A stretch of 64,000 bases of DNA, taken from contig JACKMU010000009.1 in the NCBI GenBank assembly GCA_024235215.1, positions 1 through 64,000 of the forward strand. The letters are read 5' to 3'. Positions 8,101-16,918 of this stretch are shown here, piece by piece; positions within the stretch are counted from its first letter, which is position 1, and each line of letters begins with the position of its first letter. Below the pieces are notes generated by a model. That model did not search any database, was not told the DNA's origin, and saw only the letters and a list, made by a program, of their open reading frames with translations. This DNA is from Chromatiaceae bacterium (lineage in GTDB: Bacteria > Pseudomonadota > Gammaproteobacteria > Chromatiales > Chromatiaceae). The position numbers and the translations under genes were made by a program.

Positions 8101-9759
8101 TCAGTGACGGACCAGCAGTTCCATGCAGGCAACCGCCTGAACCGTGGTGTTGGCGGGAAGCTGAGCGATACTTTCCGGGAGTCCGCTGCCCGGGGGAAGC
8201 GTCACATCCAGCCAGTACTGACTACTCTCCTGATGGCGCGGTGATATCTCGGTCGCGAAACCCAATGCAGTCAGATTCGACTGGCGCTTCTCGGCACTGT
8301 AACGGTTACGATAAACGCCCAGCGAAATCTGGCCCTTGTTGGCACCACGCCTGAACAGATGACGATCGGTGATACCTGCCTTGTCCAGGCGCACCAGTAC
8401 CTGCGCCGCCGATTCGGTGGTCGGATCGAACACAGCACGCACCAGAAAATCCGTGATGACCGGCACCTGTTCGTCACGCAGGGTCAGATCTGTGGCAGCG
8501 GAACTGAGTTCATTGCGCCATTGGGCGGCCTGCCGTTTCTTCTGGAATGGGCCGATCACATGGCAGGAGCCCGGACTGGTTACGCTGTCCTGCACCGGAT
8601 TCCCGCTAAACCGGCCGTTGTCACTCGCTTCCGCAACGTATTTCTGTGCCGGCCCTGACTGTTCCGTCAGTGGTTCGATGTGTGGCTCAGTTGCGCTTTC
8701 CAGGCCAGACTCAGCTGCTGTCGGCACTGGTACGGAGCTGACTTGATGTACGGTGACAGCATCTTCTGAGCGCTTCGTCGGTAACACAGGTGGTCCTGGT
8801 GGAATCGATTCTGTCAAAGCGCTGTGTGAAATCTGCTCCTGTGCCTTGGTCGCTTGCGCGACTCCTACCGCTTCCATCTCGACGGTCGATCCGAGCAGCG
8901 GTGCATCAGCCTGCTGCGTTGGCATAAAGCTGAGACGGCAGCGCAGTCCCGCAGGAATCCGGTAGTCGGGGTTGGGGATGGTCAGCCGTGCGCCAAAGGT
9001 TCCGCTGGCCGCGTCCGAAATGCGGTCCACCCGCTCCACCGTGGCCTGATAAGTGGCGGCATTGGGAATCACCGGCACAACCTTTGCCTGCATTCCCGCC
9101 TCGACAAATCCCAGAAAATCAGTGGAAACAATCACTTCAACATGCAATGGATCCAGCTGCGCCACACGCATCACAGGTTCATCGTCAACATATTCACCCG
9201 CCGATTTGAAGCGTTCCAGAACCACACCGTTGACCGGAGTGCGTATGGTGCGGCGGTCCAGCACAGCCTGTGCCTGTACCAGTTCCAGACCGGCGATGCG
9301 CTTGTTCTCCTGCTCCTGCCGCACCTGTAGTTCGGCAATGCGGGTTTCACTCTCCACCGCATCCATCTCCTGTCTGGAGATGGCCGCCGTCTGCAGCAGG
9401 GACTTGTTACGCGCCTGGGTCAGTTGGCCGAAACGGGCTCCCTCCTGGCGCAGTTCGATGGCGGTATTGAGACTGGCTCGCACCTTCGACAGTTCCAATG
9501 TGGCTTGCTCAACACTCGATTCCAGGCGTGCGACAATGGCACCCTTGACGATCAGGTCGTTGCGTTCGGCCGCTATCACCTCAACGAGACCGGGCACCGC
9601 GCTGCCGATATCGACAACTTCACTCGGTTCGATCACACAGTCCAGCTCCGGAATCTGACCACTGTGCTGCTCCTGCTCCGACTGCGCGATGACGCCCGTA
9701 CTCAAGACGAGCAGCATCGCGGTCATCAGAACCGTGATCAGTCGTGCAGTCATGTTCAC
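8101..9759 (-). CDS. Periplasmic HlyD-type adaptor with C-terminal SPOR domain
   Basis: The 552-residue protein has a signal peptide (residues 1-25, ending near GVIAQ). The barrel-sandwich/lipoyl half-motifs follow: GSAVPGLVEVI with IVKGAIVARLE, a coiled-coil hairpin to about 185, then RTPVNGVVLERF. A beta-barrel reaches about 285. A low-complexity linker (about 290-400) leads to a C-terminal segment (about 410-545) with SLGVYRNRYSAEKR, typical of SPOR domains that bind denuded peptidoglycan. A membrane-fusion protein carrying SPOR is uncommon. It is last of three collinear adaptor genes, 217 bp after the M50 gene. It is probably part of an export complex anchored to the wall for the adhesin, which is an inference from context. 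Confidence 0.82.
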   Translation of the reverse strand: MNMTARLITVLMTAMLLVLSTGVIAQSEQEQHSGQIPELDCVIEPSEVVDIGSAVPGLVEVIAAERNDLIVKGAIVARLESSVEQATLELSKVRASLNTAIELRQEGARFGQLTQARNKSLLQTAAISRQEMDAVESETRIAELQVRQEQENKRIAGLELVQAQAVLDRRTIRTPVNGVVLERFKSAGEYVDDEPVMRVAQLDPLHVEVIVSTDFLGFVEAGMQAKVVPVIPNAATYQATVERVDRISDAASGTFGARLTIPNPDYRIPAGLRCRLSFMPTQQADAPLLGSTVEMEAVGVAQATKAQEQISHSALTESIPPGPPVLPTKRSEDAVTVHQVSSVPVPTAAESGLESATEPHIEPLTEQSGPAQKYVAEASDNGRFSGNPVQDSVTSPGSCHVIGPFQKKRQAAQWRNELSSAATDLTLRDEQVPVITDFLVRAVFDPTTESAAQVLVRLDKAGITDRHLFRRGANKGQISLGVYRNRYSAEKRQSNLTALGFATEISPRHQESSQYWLDVTLPPGSGLPESIAQLPANTTVQAVACMELLVRH

Positions 9760-9976
9760 TCGAGCTATCTACTCCACGTATTGAGAAACAGCGTCATTAC
9801 TGGTGAATATGATCGACCTGGAGGGGAATTACTTTAGATACTATTCACCCTGTGCGGAGAAAGTTGAGGATATTGAGAGGAATCAAGCGATTGCCGGGAT
9901 GGCTTCACCTTTTTTATGAAAAATCAATGAGATTCATTAAATTGCATTTAACGAAAATAGCGGAATGCGGCACTGC

Positions 9977-12121
9977 TCAGAACGCGAGCCGGCTCAACAG
10001 CAATTGGCGACCGCTGCGTATCCACTGCAGCGCCAGCGGCTCCGCGCCGTGTTCGAAACGAACATAGGCGCGCTGGCCGATGCCGCTGATCGGCACCTCT
10101 TTCGGCAGCGTCAGATCGACCTGAAAAACCTTCTCCGCGGCTGTCAACCCGCCATGCTCGGCTGGCTTGACGGCGATCGCTCCCCCACCGGCCGCACCCA
10201 ACGCCCGGCTCGGCAGCAAGGTGCTGCCTGCCGGTGTCTGGCGCACCACGCTGGACTCAACCACCTCACCCAGGTGTTCGGCCAACCGCAACTCGACCCG
10301 CTCCACCTGACGGCGCAGCAGACCGATATCGTCCTGCGGCACCACAGCCCTGACGATCATACCGCCCGGGCTCACCAGATAGCCGACCAGTTCCCCCTGA
10401 CGGAGATACCGCCCCTGCAGGCGCTGCACCTCCGGCAAAACCAGGGTACCAGCGGTTTTACTGGTGATCAGCAGTGAGTTGGCCTGTTCCCGCAGCCGGG
10501 TCAGTTCGGCGCTGACGGTGGCGATCTCTTCCCGAATGATGGCTGAAGCAACCCGATTGCTCAATCGCTCTGCGGCAGCACGCAGCGTCAGCTCACGCAG
10601 TTTCGCCTCCAGTACCGTGACGCGGGTCGCCAGTTCCGGGGCCTGCATGCGCAGCACCGGCATACCCGGCTGCAGCCGTTCTCCGGGCTCGACCAGCAGT
10701 TCGCTGACGAACCCATCGCTGCCGGCATAGAGACGCGCCTGATCGGAGACCCAGACGACTCCCTCCGCATGCGTGGTCAGCGCGACCGGGAAAAAGAGCA
10801 GTCCGGCAGCCAGGGCAGTCAGTGGAAGAACGCTGAATGCGGCGGCACGAATCCGCCTGCCAGCCAACGCCGGCCCGGTGATCAGATAACGCACTGCACG
10901 TATTATCGGCAGCAGCAACTGCAGGGTAATTGCCCACAATCCCAGGATGATGCCTATGAAGAGATAGTGCTCCACCAGAGACAGCACAATCACCACCAGA
11001 ATAAGCACTCGGTAACAGAAAGCGGCGAACCCATAAACGACGAACCAAGCCACCTCACCGGAAGCGGTTACCGGTGAGCGCGCCCCGGCTACTCCGAACA
11101 GGTAGCGCTGCACCAGATAGAGATAGAAGCGGTTGGCGCGCGACGACAGATTGGGAATCTCGATCAGATCCTGCAGCAGATGATAGCCATCGAATTTGAG
11201 CAGTGGATTGGCATTGAACAGCAGCGTCGACACGCTGCCGATCAGCATCGCGTTGCGCGCCAGATCCTTTACCAGTCCGGGCTCGACCGCCAGCCAGATA
11301 AACAGCGAGACCGCCGCGATAAACAGCTCCACCAGAATTCCCACTGCACTGACCAGCACCCGGCGGTACTTCTCCCGGAATCCCCAGGCTGCGGTTGCAT
11401 TCACATAGGGCACAGGTGCCAGTACCAGCAGTGTAATGCCCATCTCGTGCACTTCACCGCCCCAGCGCTTCACCGCAAAGGCGTGGGCGAACTCGTGCAC
11501 TGTTTTGATACCCCAGAAAACCAGCAGCAGCCAGATCAGATTGAGCGGTGCCAATATGTCGGAGTCGAACGCCTGTCCAATCGTGTGGAAGTGGGTCAAT
11601 GTCAGCACAGCGGCCAACAGCACCACCAACAGCCAGATGATAGCGCCGGCTCTGGTGAAGAGCGGATTTACCCAGGGGAGCAATCGCTTCAGGATACGGT
11701 CCGGATCCAGCAGCGGAATTCGAATGGAGAGCGGATTCATGAACGTGCGGCGCAGACGCTGCTGGCGCTCACGCCGGGAGCGCTCGAACAACTTCTTCGC
11801 ATCGGCAGGCAGACTACCATGTAAAGCATCGATCGCCGAAAGCTGGGTCAACAGCAGCTGGACTTCGTCAGTGGTGAGCCGCCGCTGCTCCTCTCCCGCG
11901 TTGATGAGGCTCACTATATCGGCTATCTGGCGCTGCCCGTCGAGGCGTCCGATCAGCTCGTAGGCGGTGCTGTTGAAACGGAGAAAGCGTCCGCTCGACT
12001 CGTCACGCAACAGATACCAGCGTTCACCGCGATAGCGCTGCGCAGAGATTTGAATATGCTTGCGCAGCCGTGGCCGCAGCGTGGCTATCAGCGCCCAGTT
12101 CCGTTCACTTTCAGGGGTCAC
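9977..12121 (-). CDS. PqqD-like / M50 metalloprotease / HlyD fusion membrane protein
   Basis: Three modules are visible in 714 residues. Residues about 25-100 resemble PqqD (WYLLRDESSGRFLRFN, YELIGRLDGQ). A polytopic region follows with zinc-protease motif HEFAH at 209-213 and the second metal site in NPLLKFDGYH, which is site-2-protease/M50 architecture. A C-terminal adaptor half starts at about 450 (barrel-sandwich DGFVSELLVEPGERLQPGMPVLRM) with a coiled-coil hairpin. It sits 3 bp after the GAF-HlyD gene, so the two are almost certainly co-translated. The combination suggests a membrane protein that recognises and processes or passes a substrate, plausibly the adhesin; this is inferred. Alone it could equally be an efflux-type adaptor. 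Confidence 0.85.
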   Translation of the reverse strand: MTPESERNWALIATLRPRLRKHIQISAQRYRGERWYLLRDESSGRFLRFNSTAYELIGRLDGQRQIADIVSLINAGEEQRRLTTDEVQLLLTQLSAIDALHGSLPADAKKLFERSRRERQQRLRRTFMNPLSIRIPLLDPDRILKRLLPWVNPLFTRAGAIIWLLVVLLAAVLTLTHFHTIGQAFDSDILAPLNLIWLLLVFWGIKTVHEFAHAFAVKRWGGEVHEMGITLLVLAPVPYVNATAAWGFREKYRRVLVSAVGILVELFIAAVSLFIWLAVEPGLVKDLARNAMLIGSVSTLLFNANPLLKFDGYHLLQDLIEIPNLSSRANRFYLYLVQRYLFGVAGARSPVTASGEVAWFVVYGFAAFCYRVLILVVIVLSLVEHYLFIGIILGLWAITLQLLLPIIRAVRYLITGPALAGRRIRAAAFSVLPLTALAAGLLFFPVALTTHAEGVVWVSDQARLYAGSDGFVSELLVEPGERLQPGMPVLRMQAPELATRVTVLEAKLRELTLRAAAERLSNRVASAIIREEIATVSAELTRLREQANSLLITSKTAGTLVLPEVQRLQGRYLRQGELVGYLVSPGGMIVRAVVPQDDIGLLRRQVERVELRLAEHLGEVVESSVVRQTPAGSTLLPSRALGAAGGGAIAVKPAEHGGLTAAEKVFQVDLTLPKEVPISGIGQRAYVRFEHGAEPLALQWIRSGRQLLLSRLAF

Positions 12122-12124
12122 GGG

Positions 12125-14044
12125 TCAGAATCCCAGCGCCCAGAACCAGAGGCGCAGACGATCGACCAGCTCGTGGGTCCAGATCCACAGCAGATCACGC
12201 TCGCCCATCTCGACTTTGCCGACGCCGCGCATGCCGGGTCTCAGCAGCGGCGAGGGTTCGATCAGCGAGGCTTCCACCTTGAAATAGTTGCTCCCATCGC
12301 TTGATTCAGCCACGGGTAAGACCTGATCGACTCGAATCGCGAACGAGCTGTCCGGCAGTGCGGTGACGATCAGTCTGCCCTGACTCCCCGGTTTCAGGCC
12401 AGCCACATCGTGCTCGTCCACCTCGAGCACGACGCGATAACTCTGCAACGGCGCAACCTCGAACAGGATCTCTCCGAGGGCGACCGGCGCACCCAGTGAC
12501 TGGCTCAGATCACCACTCACCAGTACACCATCGAACGGCGCCAGCAGCCGGGTACGCTCGATCTTCTCATGCACCAGTGCGAGCTCCGCATCCACCTGTT
12601 CCATGCGCACACGCAGCAGGCTCAATTCGGTGCGGTCGCGCTTGGCCAACGCCTCCTGATACTCCTTCTCGATCTTGCCGCGCTCACCGCGCCACTTCTG
12701 CAGTTCGAGATTGAGATCACTGTCATCCAGACGGGCAATCATCTGTCCGGCACTGACCAGATCGCCCGCACGTACCGCAGCATCCTTGATAAAGCCATCC
12801 TGAGGTGCCACGAGTATCTGCCTGACCGCCCCCTCGATACCTGCGGGTGCGGTGATCCTGTGTGTACCCGGAACCATCGACAGCATCCAGATCAGCATAC
12901 CCAGCCCCAGCAAAGCCAGCTTGAGCGCGAGCAGCGAGGGGCCGAGCAGGTGCTGCAACATACCACGCATCCAGTCGAAAGCTTTGGTTGGCAGTGGGCG
13001 TTCATTGTGCTGTTTCGACTCCAGTGCCGGCCCGACCGCGCGGGCGAATGACTCACACCAGTCGAGCGTCCGGTCCTCGAACGGATCGTCGGCACTCCGC
13101 TCCAGCGTGACTGCGCCGATACAGCCGTTCTGGCCAGGCAGCAGCAGTGTCATGATCGATCCCTGCCCATGCTCGGCCGAGAGCTCCGCGGTGGCACGTG
13201 TGACCATCGAGCCTAGCAGCGGAATTCCAGGAAAGATCAGACTGGCAGACTGATCCAGCGCCTCCTCCATGGCCGCTTCAATCCGACGCACCAACTGGCT
13301 GTGCGGATCGAATCCGGCCAGATGGGAGATGGCTGTCAGCCGGATGAGCACACCCTGGCGCAGACCGACACTGGCCCGTTCGCAGGAGAATCGCTCGGCC
13401 AGGCGGTTGGCCAGCTCCAGCGCTGCCGCCTTGGTTGCCCGATGACTCAACAGCGCAGCAATCAGCTCGATGCTGTCAGCCGAGTCCTGCTCCCGGGCAG
13501 ACGATTTCCATTTCGCGAGCGACTCCATCCACAGCCCGCCCCACTGCAGCAGCTGTAACACGGCATGCTGCTGTGGCTCTGAGCGGTTCGAGATCATCAC
13601 CGATAAAACCGCCACCGGCTGACCCTCGATCAACAGCGGGCAGGAGACCAGATCACAAGTGCGCTGGAGATTGGGCCCGTACTTCTGCTTCGGAAATACC
13701 TTGCCGCGCCCTGCTTTGAGCACTTCCACCGCCGCCTGCTCCAGTTGGCTCTCCCCCTCCCCTTCTCCGGGCCAGGTGGCCAACAGTGTACCGAGTGTGC
13801 CACCCGCACCAGTGCGATAGATTTTTCCGCGAATGATGCCGGCGACCATGCGGCACTGCCAAGAGAGCCAGGTCTGCGCCAACTCCGTCGAGAGGCCATC
13901 AGTGGTGCGCCTGTTTTTCGTACTGCCAATCTGATGAGGCGTGCCGCCGAGGGATGCTCCCGTCACGGGAGATCCCGCTGCGTGTGGTTCCGGAGAAGGT
14001 CTGGCAGGATTCGAAACGATGGCGGCCGTGCTGTTTACCCGCAT
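12125..14044 (-). CDS. GAF domain-HlyD inner-membrane adaptor
   Basis: The 639-residue protein has a cytoplasmic N-terminal half with two GAF-like regions (about 55-170 and 185-345). A single transmembrane helix follows at about 368-390 (LALLGLGMLIWMLSMV). The periplasmic part is HlyD-like: barrel-sandwich half IEGAVRQILVAPQDGFI, coiled coil about 460-510, second half LLAPFDGVLVSG, then a beta-barrel to the end. Membrane-fusion proteins seldom carry a cytoplasmic GAF sensor. It is the first gene of the adaptor run, with the M50 fusion starting 3 bp later. Coupling export to a cytoplasmic ligand is an inference from the domain order. Confidence 0.83.
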   Translation of the reverse strand: MRVNSTAAIVSNPARPSPEPHAAGSPVTGASLGGTPHQIGSTKNRRTTDGLSTELAQTWLSWQCRMVAGIIRGKIYRTGAGGTLGTLLATWPGEGEGESQLEQAAVEVLKAGRGKVFPKQKYGPNLQRTCDLVSCPLLIEGQPVAVLSVMISNRSEPQQHAVLQLLQWGGLWMESLAKWKSSAREQDSADSIELIAALLSHRATKAAALELANRLAERFSCERASVGLRQGVLIRLTAISHLAGFDPHSQLVRRIEAAMEEALDQSASLIFPGIPLLGSMVTRATAELSAEHGQGSIMTLLLPGQNGCIGAVTLERSADDPFEDRTLDWCESFARAVGPALESKQHNERPLPTKAFDWMRGMLQHLLGPSLLALKLALLGLGMLIWMLSMVPGTHRITAPAGIEGAVRQILVAPQDGFIKDAAVRAGDLVSAGQMIARLDDSDLNLELQKWRGERGKIEKEYQEALAKRDRTELSLLRVRMEQVDAELALVHEKIERTRLLAPFDGVLVSGDLSQSLGAPVALGEILFEVAPLQSYRVVLEVDEHDVAGLKPGSQGRLIVTALPDSSFAIRVDQVLPVAESSDGSNYFKVEASLIEPSPLLRPGMRGVGKVEMGERDLLWIWTHELVDRLRLWFWALGF

Positions 14045-14340
14045 GATTGATGCAAAATCTGATGGTAGGTGAGGCTGTTATCCGGGTAGCGACTGCAGTG
14101 GCGGAAACTTTATTCCAGACGGTCACGGGGTATCATGGCTTAGGACCAAGAGCCGGGGAAAAGGGAGCTGTGTTCGGTTGTTACCCGGCCCTCAGCCCCC
14201 GATCCTCGGCCCTATTGGAGAATGCAGGGTTACACCTTTACCAACCCAACCCATGAAATGATCAAGCCTGATTAAATGATTCCAATAGCGCCGCGATCGT
14301 TACATTCCTTTATACTGATACTTGACAGGGGTAGAGGCGA

Positions 14341-14919
14341 ATGCAGCAATCGGTTATCGCCTTTGGATCAAGGGAGGGGATTGGTTCCGTGTGCAAATCA
14401 AACAGAGGCTGGCTGTTGTCGATTTCCCTTCTGGTCCTCACCGGATGCGCTTCCAACGTACCTGAACTGATTCGTAACAATCCACCTTCGAACATCGAAA
14501 TCATCGAAGCCCGGTTGGATCCCGGGCACAGCACCGGCACCCGTGTACGCTGGGGGGGCAAGATAGTCGCGCTGGAGAATCTGGCGAACCATACCCTGGT
14601 GGAGTTACTAGGTCAGCCGCTGTCAGCCAACGGTGAACCTGTCGAGAAAGCCCGCAGCAAGGGCCGGTTTATTGCCCGGATACCGGGTTTTCTCGACCCT
14701 GAGGAGTATCAGCCGGGACGGCTACTGACGGTGAGCGGCAAGTTGTCCGGGGGTACCAGGAAACAGATCGGAGAGTTTCTGTACGACTACCCGATAGTCG
14801 ATGTGGAGGCACGATATCTCTGGCCGGTGGAGGAGATCTATCCCAACTATCGGGATCCGTTTTACGATCCCTGGTTCCCTTACTGGTATCCTTACCGCTA
14901 CCCGTATCGCAGGTGGTAG
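14341..14919 (+). CDS. slp: Slp-family outer-membrane lipoprotein, copy 1
   Basis: The protein has a lipobox (LVLTGC) and the Slp core: VRWGGKIVALENL, GRFIARIPGFLDPEEYQPGR, LTVSGKL, and a Tyr/Trp/Pro-rich tail. Slp proteins are outer-membrane lipoproteins induced in starvation or stationary phase; their biochemical role is not settled. The ATG at 14341 follows AGAGGCGA. A GTG at 14389 with an AGGGAGGGG site would give a more typical lipoprotein signal (17 residues shorter), so the start is uncertain. A paralogue starts 30 bp downstream. About 296 bp upstream carries no gene. Confidence 0.88.
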   Translation: MQQSVIAFGSREGIGSVCKSNRGWLLSISLLVLTGCASNVPELIRNNPPSNIEIIEARLDPGHSTGTRVRWGGKIVALENLANHTLVELLGQPLSANGEPVEKARSKGRFIARIPGFLDPEEYQPGRLLTVSGKLSGGTRKQIGEFLYDYPIVDVEARYLWPVEEIYPNYRDPFYDPWFPYWYPYRYPYRRW

Positions 14920-14948
14920 GCCTGATTACCTCCTTTCAGGAGCAGCAG

Positions 14949-15479
14949 TTGAAGATAAAGAGTGTACTGATCGCGATCACTGCAGTAATGCTGGCTGCGG
15001 GCTGCAGCAGCCTCTCACCGTCCCGCACAGGTACCAGCGTGCCACCGACACCGGAGCAGATTGCACGCAGCAGAAGTGCGCCGGACTCCAGGTTGATCGA
15101 GTGGGGCGGTGTCATCGTCAGCCTGGAGAATCTGCGCCAGAGCAGTGAGATCCAGATTATCGCCTACCCGCTCAACAACAGTGGTCGCCCGGAGACGGAT
15201 GAACCGCCAGTCGGTCGCTTTATCGCGATACAGCCGGGTTACCTGGAATCGATCGACTACGCACGCGGCCGACAGGTGACGGTCAGCGGCAAATTAGACC
15301 GGCTCAGGGAGGGAAAAGTAGGCCAAAGCAGCTATCTCTTCCCAGTGCTGCTGGTGCAGAAGATCCATCTCTGGCCAAAACAGCGGGAGGGAGGCGTAAC
15401 GCCAAGATTCAACCTCGGAATCGGTGGCGGCTCCGGCGGCTCGATCCGTGGCGGGCTGGGGGTTGGTTTCGACTTCTGA
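14949..15479 (+). CDS. slp: Slp-family outer-membrane lipoprotein, copy 2
   Basis: Translation probably starts at TTG 14949, placed after CAGGAG, giving LKIKSVLIAITAVMLAAGC with the lipobox Cys; the longer ORF from 14913 would bury the signal peptide. The Slp core (IEWGGVIVSLENL, GRFIAIQPGYLE, VTVSGKLDRL) parallels copy 1. The C-terminus is Gly-rich (GGGSGGSIRGGLG) rather than Tyr/Pro-rich. Tandem placement implies duplication and co-transcription. Confidence 0.88.
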   Translation: MKIKSVLIAITAVMLAAGCSSLSPSRTGTSVPPTPEQIARSRSAPDSRLIEWGGVIVSLENLRQSSEIQIIAYPLNNSGRPETDEPPVGRFIAIQPGYLESIDYARGRQVTVSGKLDRLREGKVGQSSYLFPVLLVQKIHLWPKQREGGVTPRFNLGIGGGSGGSIRGGLGVGFDF

Positions 15480-15501
15480 TCCGGAGTACCCCACCGCCAG
15501 A

Positions 15502-15834
15502 TCAACCTGCCAGCAGCATCGTATTCAGTGCGTTGAAATGGACGCTCATCGCGTAGCAGTAGGCGCTGAAGCAGAAAAATATCGAGATCACCGCCAGCGC
15601 CTTATTGCGGTGACGCCACAACAGTACGATACCCAGGTAGACCAACAGCAGCTTTACCGAGATGAAGAGTACCGGATCGGTGCTGATGAGCAGGTCCATC
15701 AGTGGATTGGTCTCGGTAAAGTGGCCACTCTCGATCCAAACAATGGTGAGGACACCATCCAGTGCGTTGAGCAGCACCAGGGTGGCGACCATGCCCCGCA
15801 GCCAGCGAAAATGTTCCAGTGTTCCGATCGACAT
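15502..15834 (-). CDS. DUF5658 small membrane protein
   Basis: The 110-residue protein starts at ATG 15834, preceded by GGGGGCAG; an upstream in-frame start at 15927 has an implausible N-terminus. It has three hydrophobic segments. The LLNALDGVLTIVWI and FTETNPLMDLL segments match DUF5658, a family of short integral membrane proteins of unknown function. It converges with the Slp pair, with 22 bp between the stops. Confidence 0.75.
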   Translation of the reverse strand: MSIGTLEHFRWLRGMVATLVLLNALDGVLTIVWIESGHFTETNPLMDLLISTDPVLFISVKLLLVYLGIVLLWRHRNKALAVISIFFCFSAYCYAMSVHFNALNTMLLAG

Positions 15835-16093
15835 CAGTCTGCCCCCAATATCAGGTTGGCTAAATGAACGGGTACCACTCCATCTGATGACTGCATTGTG
15901 GATTGGTGATGCAGACCTATATGGCAATACCGTTAACGACCCTCCCTAACCCTCTATTGCCAGTATGTAGCGAACACAGCATTTTCTGAGCCAATTCTTT
16001 TATTAGCCGTAAAAACAGTAAATTAGAAGGTTAGTAATTAACTGATTGAGCTGTTTTGTAAAATCTGCAGACAGACTGAAAGCCCTTTGGGTT

Positions 16094-16918
16094 TCAGTGT
16101 CCGCTACCTCGCTGGCCATGGCTGCACAGCTGCTGCAGGTGGGCCAGTTCGCTCTCACTGAATCCGGCCTGCAATCTGGCCTCCCGGTGCAGCGGGCAGC
16201 GAATCTCACCCTTGCCGAAGCTGTCGAGCAATTCGAAGTAGGTGGTTTCCGGATCCAGACGCCGTTGTGCGCAGAGATGCTTGAACCAACGGCTTCCCAT
16301 CGCCACATGCGTGACCTCTTCGCGCAGAATCAGCCCCAGCACCTCGACCATCGCCCGGTCACCGACACGGTTGAAGCGCTCGATCATGGCCGGCGTCACA
16401 TCCAGCCCGCGCGCCTCCAGCATCCTCGGCACCAGCGCCATGCGCTGCAGCGGGTCGGCGGCGGTACGCAGCGCCATCTCCCAGAGACCGTTGTGCGCTG
16501 GATAATCCCCATACTCGCGGCCGTCCGCGCGCAACCGCTCGCGCAGCAGGCGGAAGTGGGCCGCCTCTTCCGCCACCACCTGCACCCAATCGTCGTAGTA
16601 GGTCCTGGACATGTCACGAAAACGGAAGATCGCATCGCAGGCTAAATTGATCGCATTGAACTCAATATGTGCAACAGCGTGAATCAATGCCAGACGCCCC
16701 TCGGGGGAGGCGAATGAGCGACGCGGCACTTCGCGCGGGTGGACCAGCAGCGGTCGCAATGGCCGCCCCGGCTCGACCACATCCAACAGACTGATCTCAC
16801 TCAGCTCCAGTCGGGCGTTCTCCCAGTCACGGCGCAGGTTCGCTGCACGAGCGAGCTTTTCATCCACGTCATCGCAACACAGGCAATCACGCGCTCGCCC
16901 GAACAGGTTACTCCCCAT
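16094..16918 (-). CDS. DUF455 ferritin-like protein
   Basis: The 274-residue protein shows repeated metal-ligand patterns of the ferritin-like fold: HAVAHIEFNAINLA, VVAEEAAHFRLLRERL and REEVTHVAMGSRWF, each pairing Glu with His or EE. DUF455 members are predicted di-iron proteins, and their substrate is unknown. The ATG overlaps the end of the glycerate kinase gene by 11 bp, so the two are co-translated. The function is not established by the sequence. Confidence 0.85.
   Translation of the reverse strand: MGSNLFGRARDCLCCDDVDEKLARAANLRRDWENARLELSEISLLDVVEPGRPLRPLLVHPREVPRRSFASPEGRLALIHAVAHIEFNAINLACDAIFRFRDMSRTYYDDWVQVVAEEAAHFRLLRERLRADGREYGDYPAHNGLWEMALRTAADPLQRMALVPRMLEARGLDVTPAMIERFNRVGDRAMVEVLGLILREEVTHVAMGSRWFKHLCAQRRLDPETTYFELLDSFGKGEIRCPLHREARLQAGFSESELAHLQQLCSHGQRGSGH

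Noticed and set aside
9977..12121. RiPP biosynthesis because of the PqqD-like domain
   Set aside because: No precursor peptide, radical-SAM or cyclase gene is nearby; an export/adaptor reading fits the other domains better.
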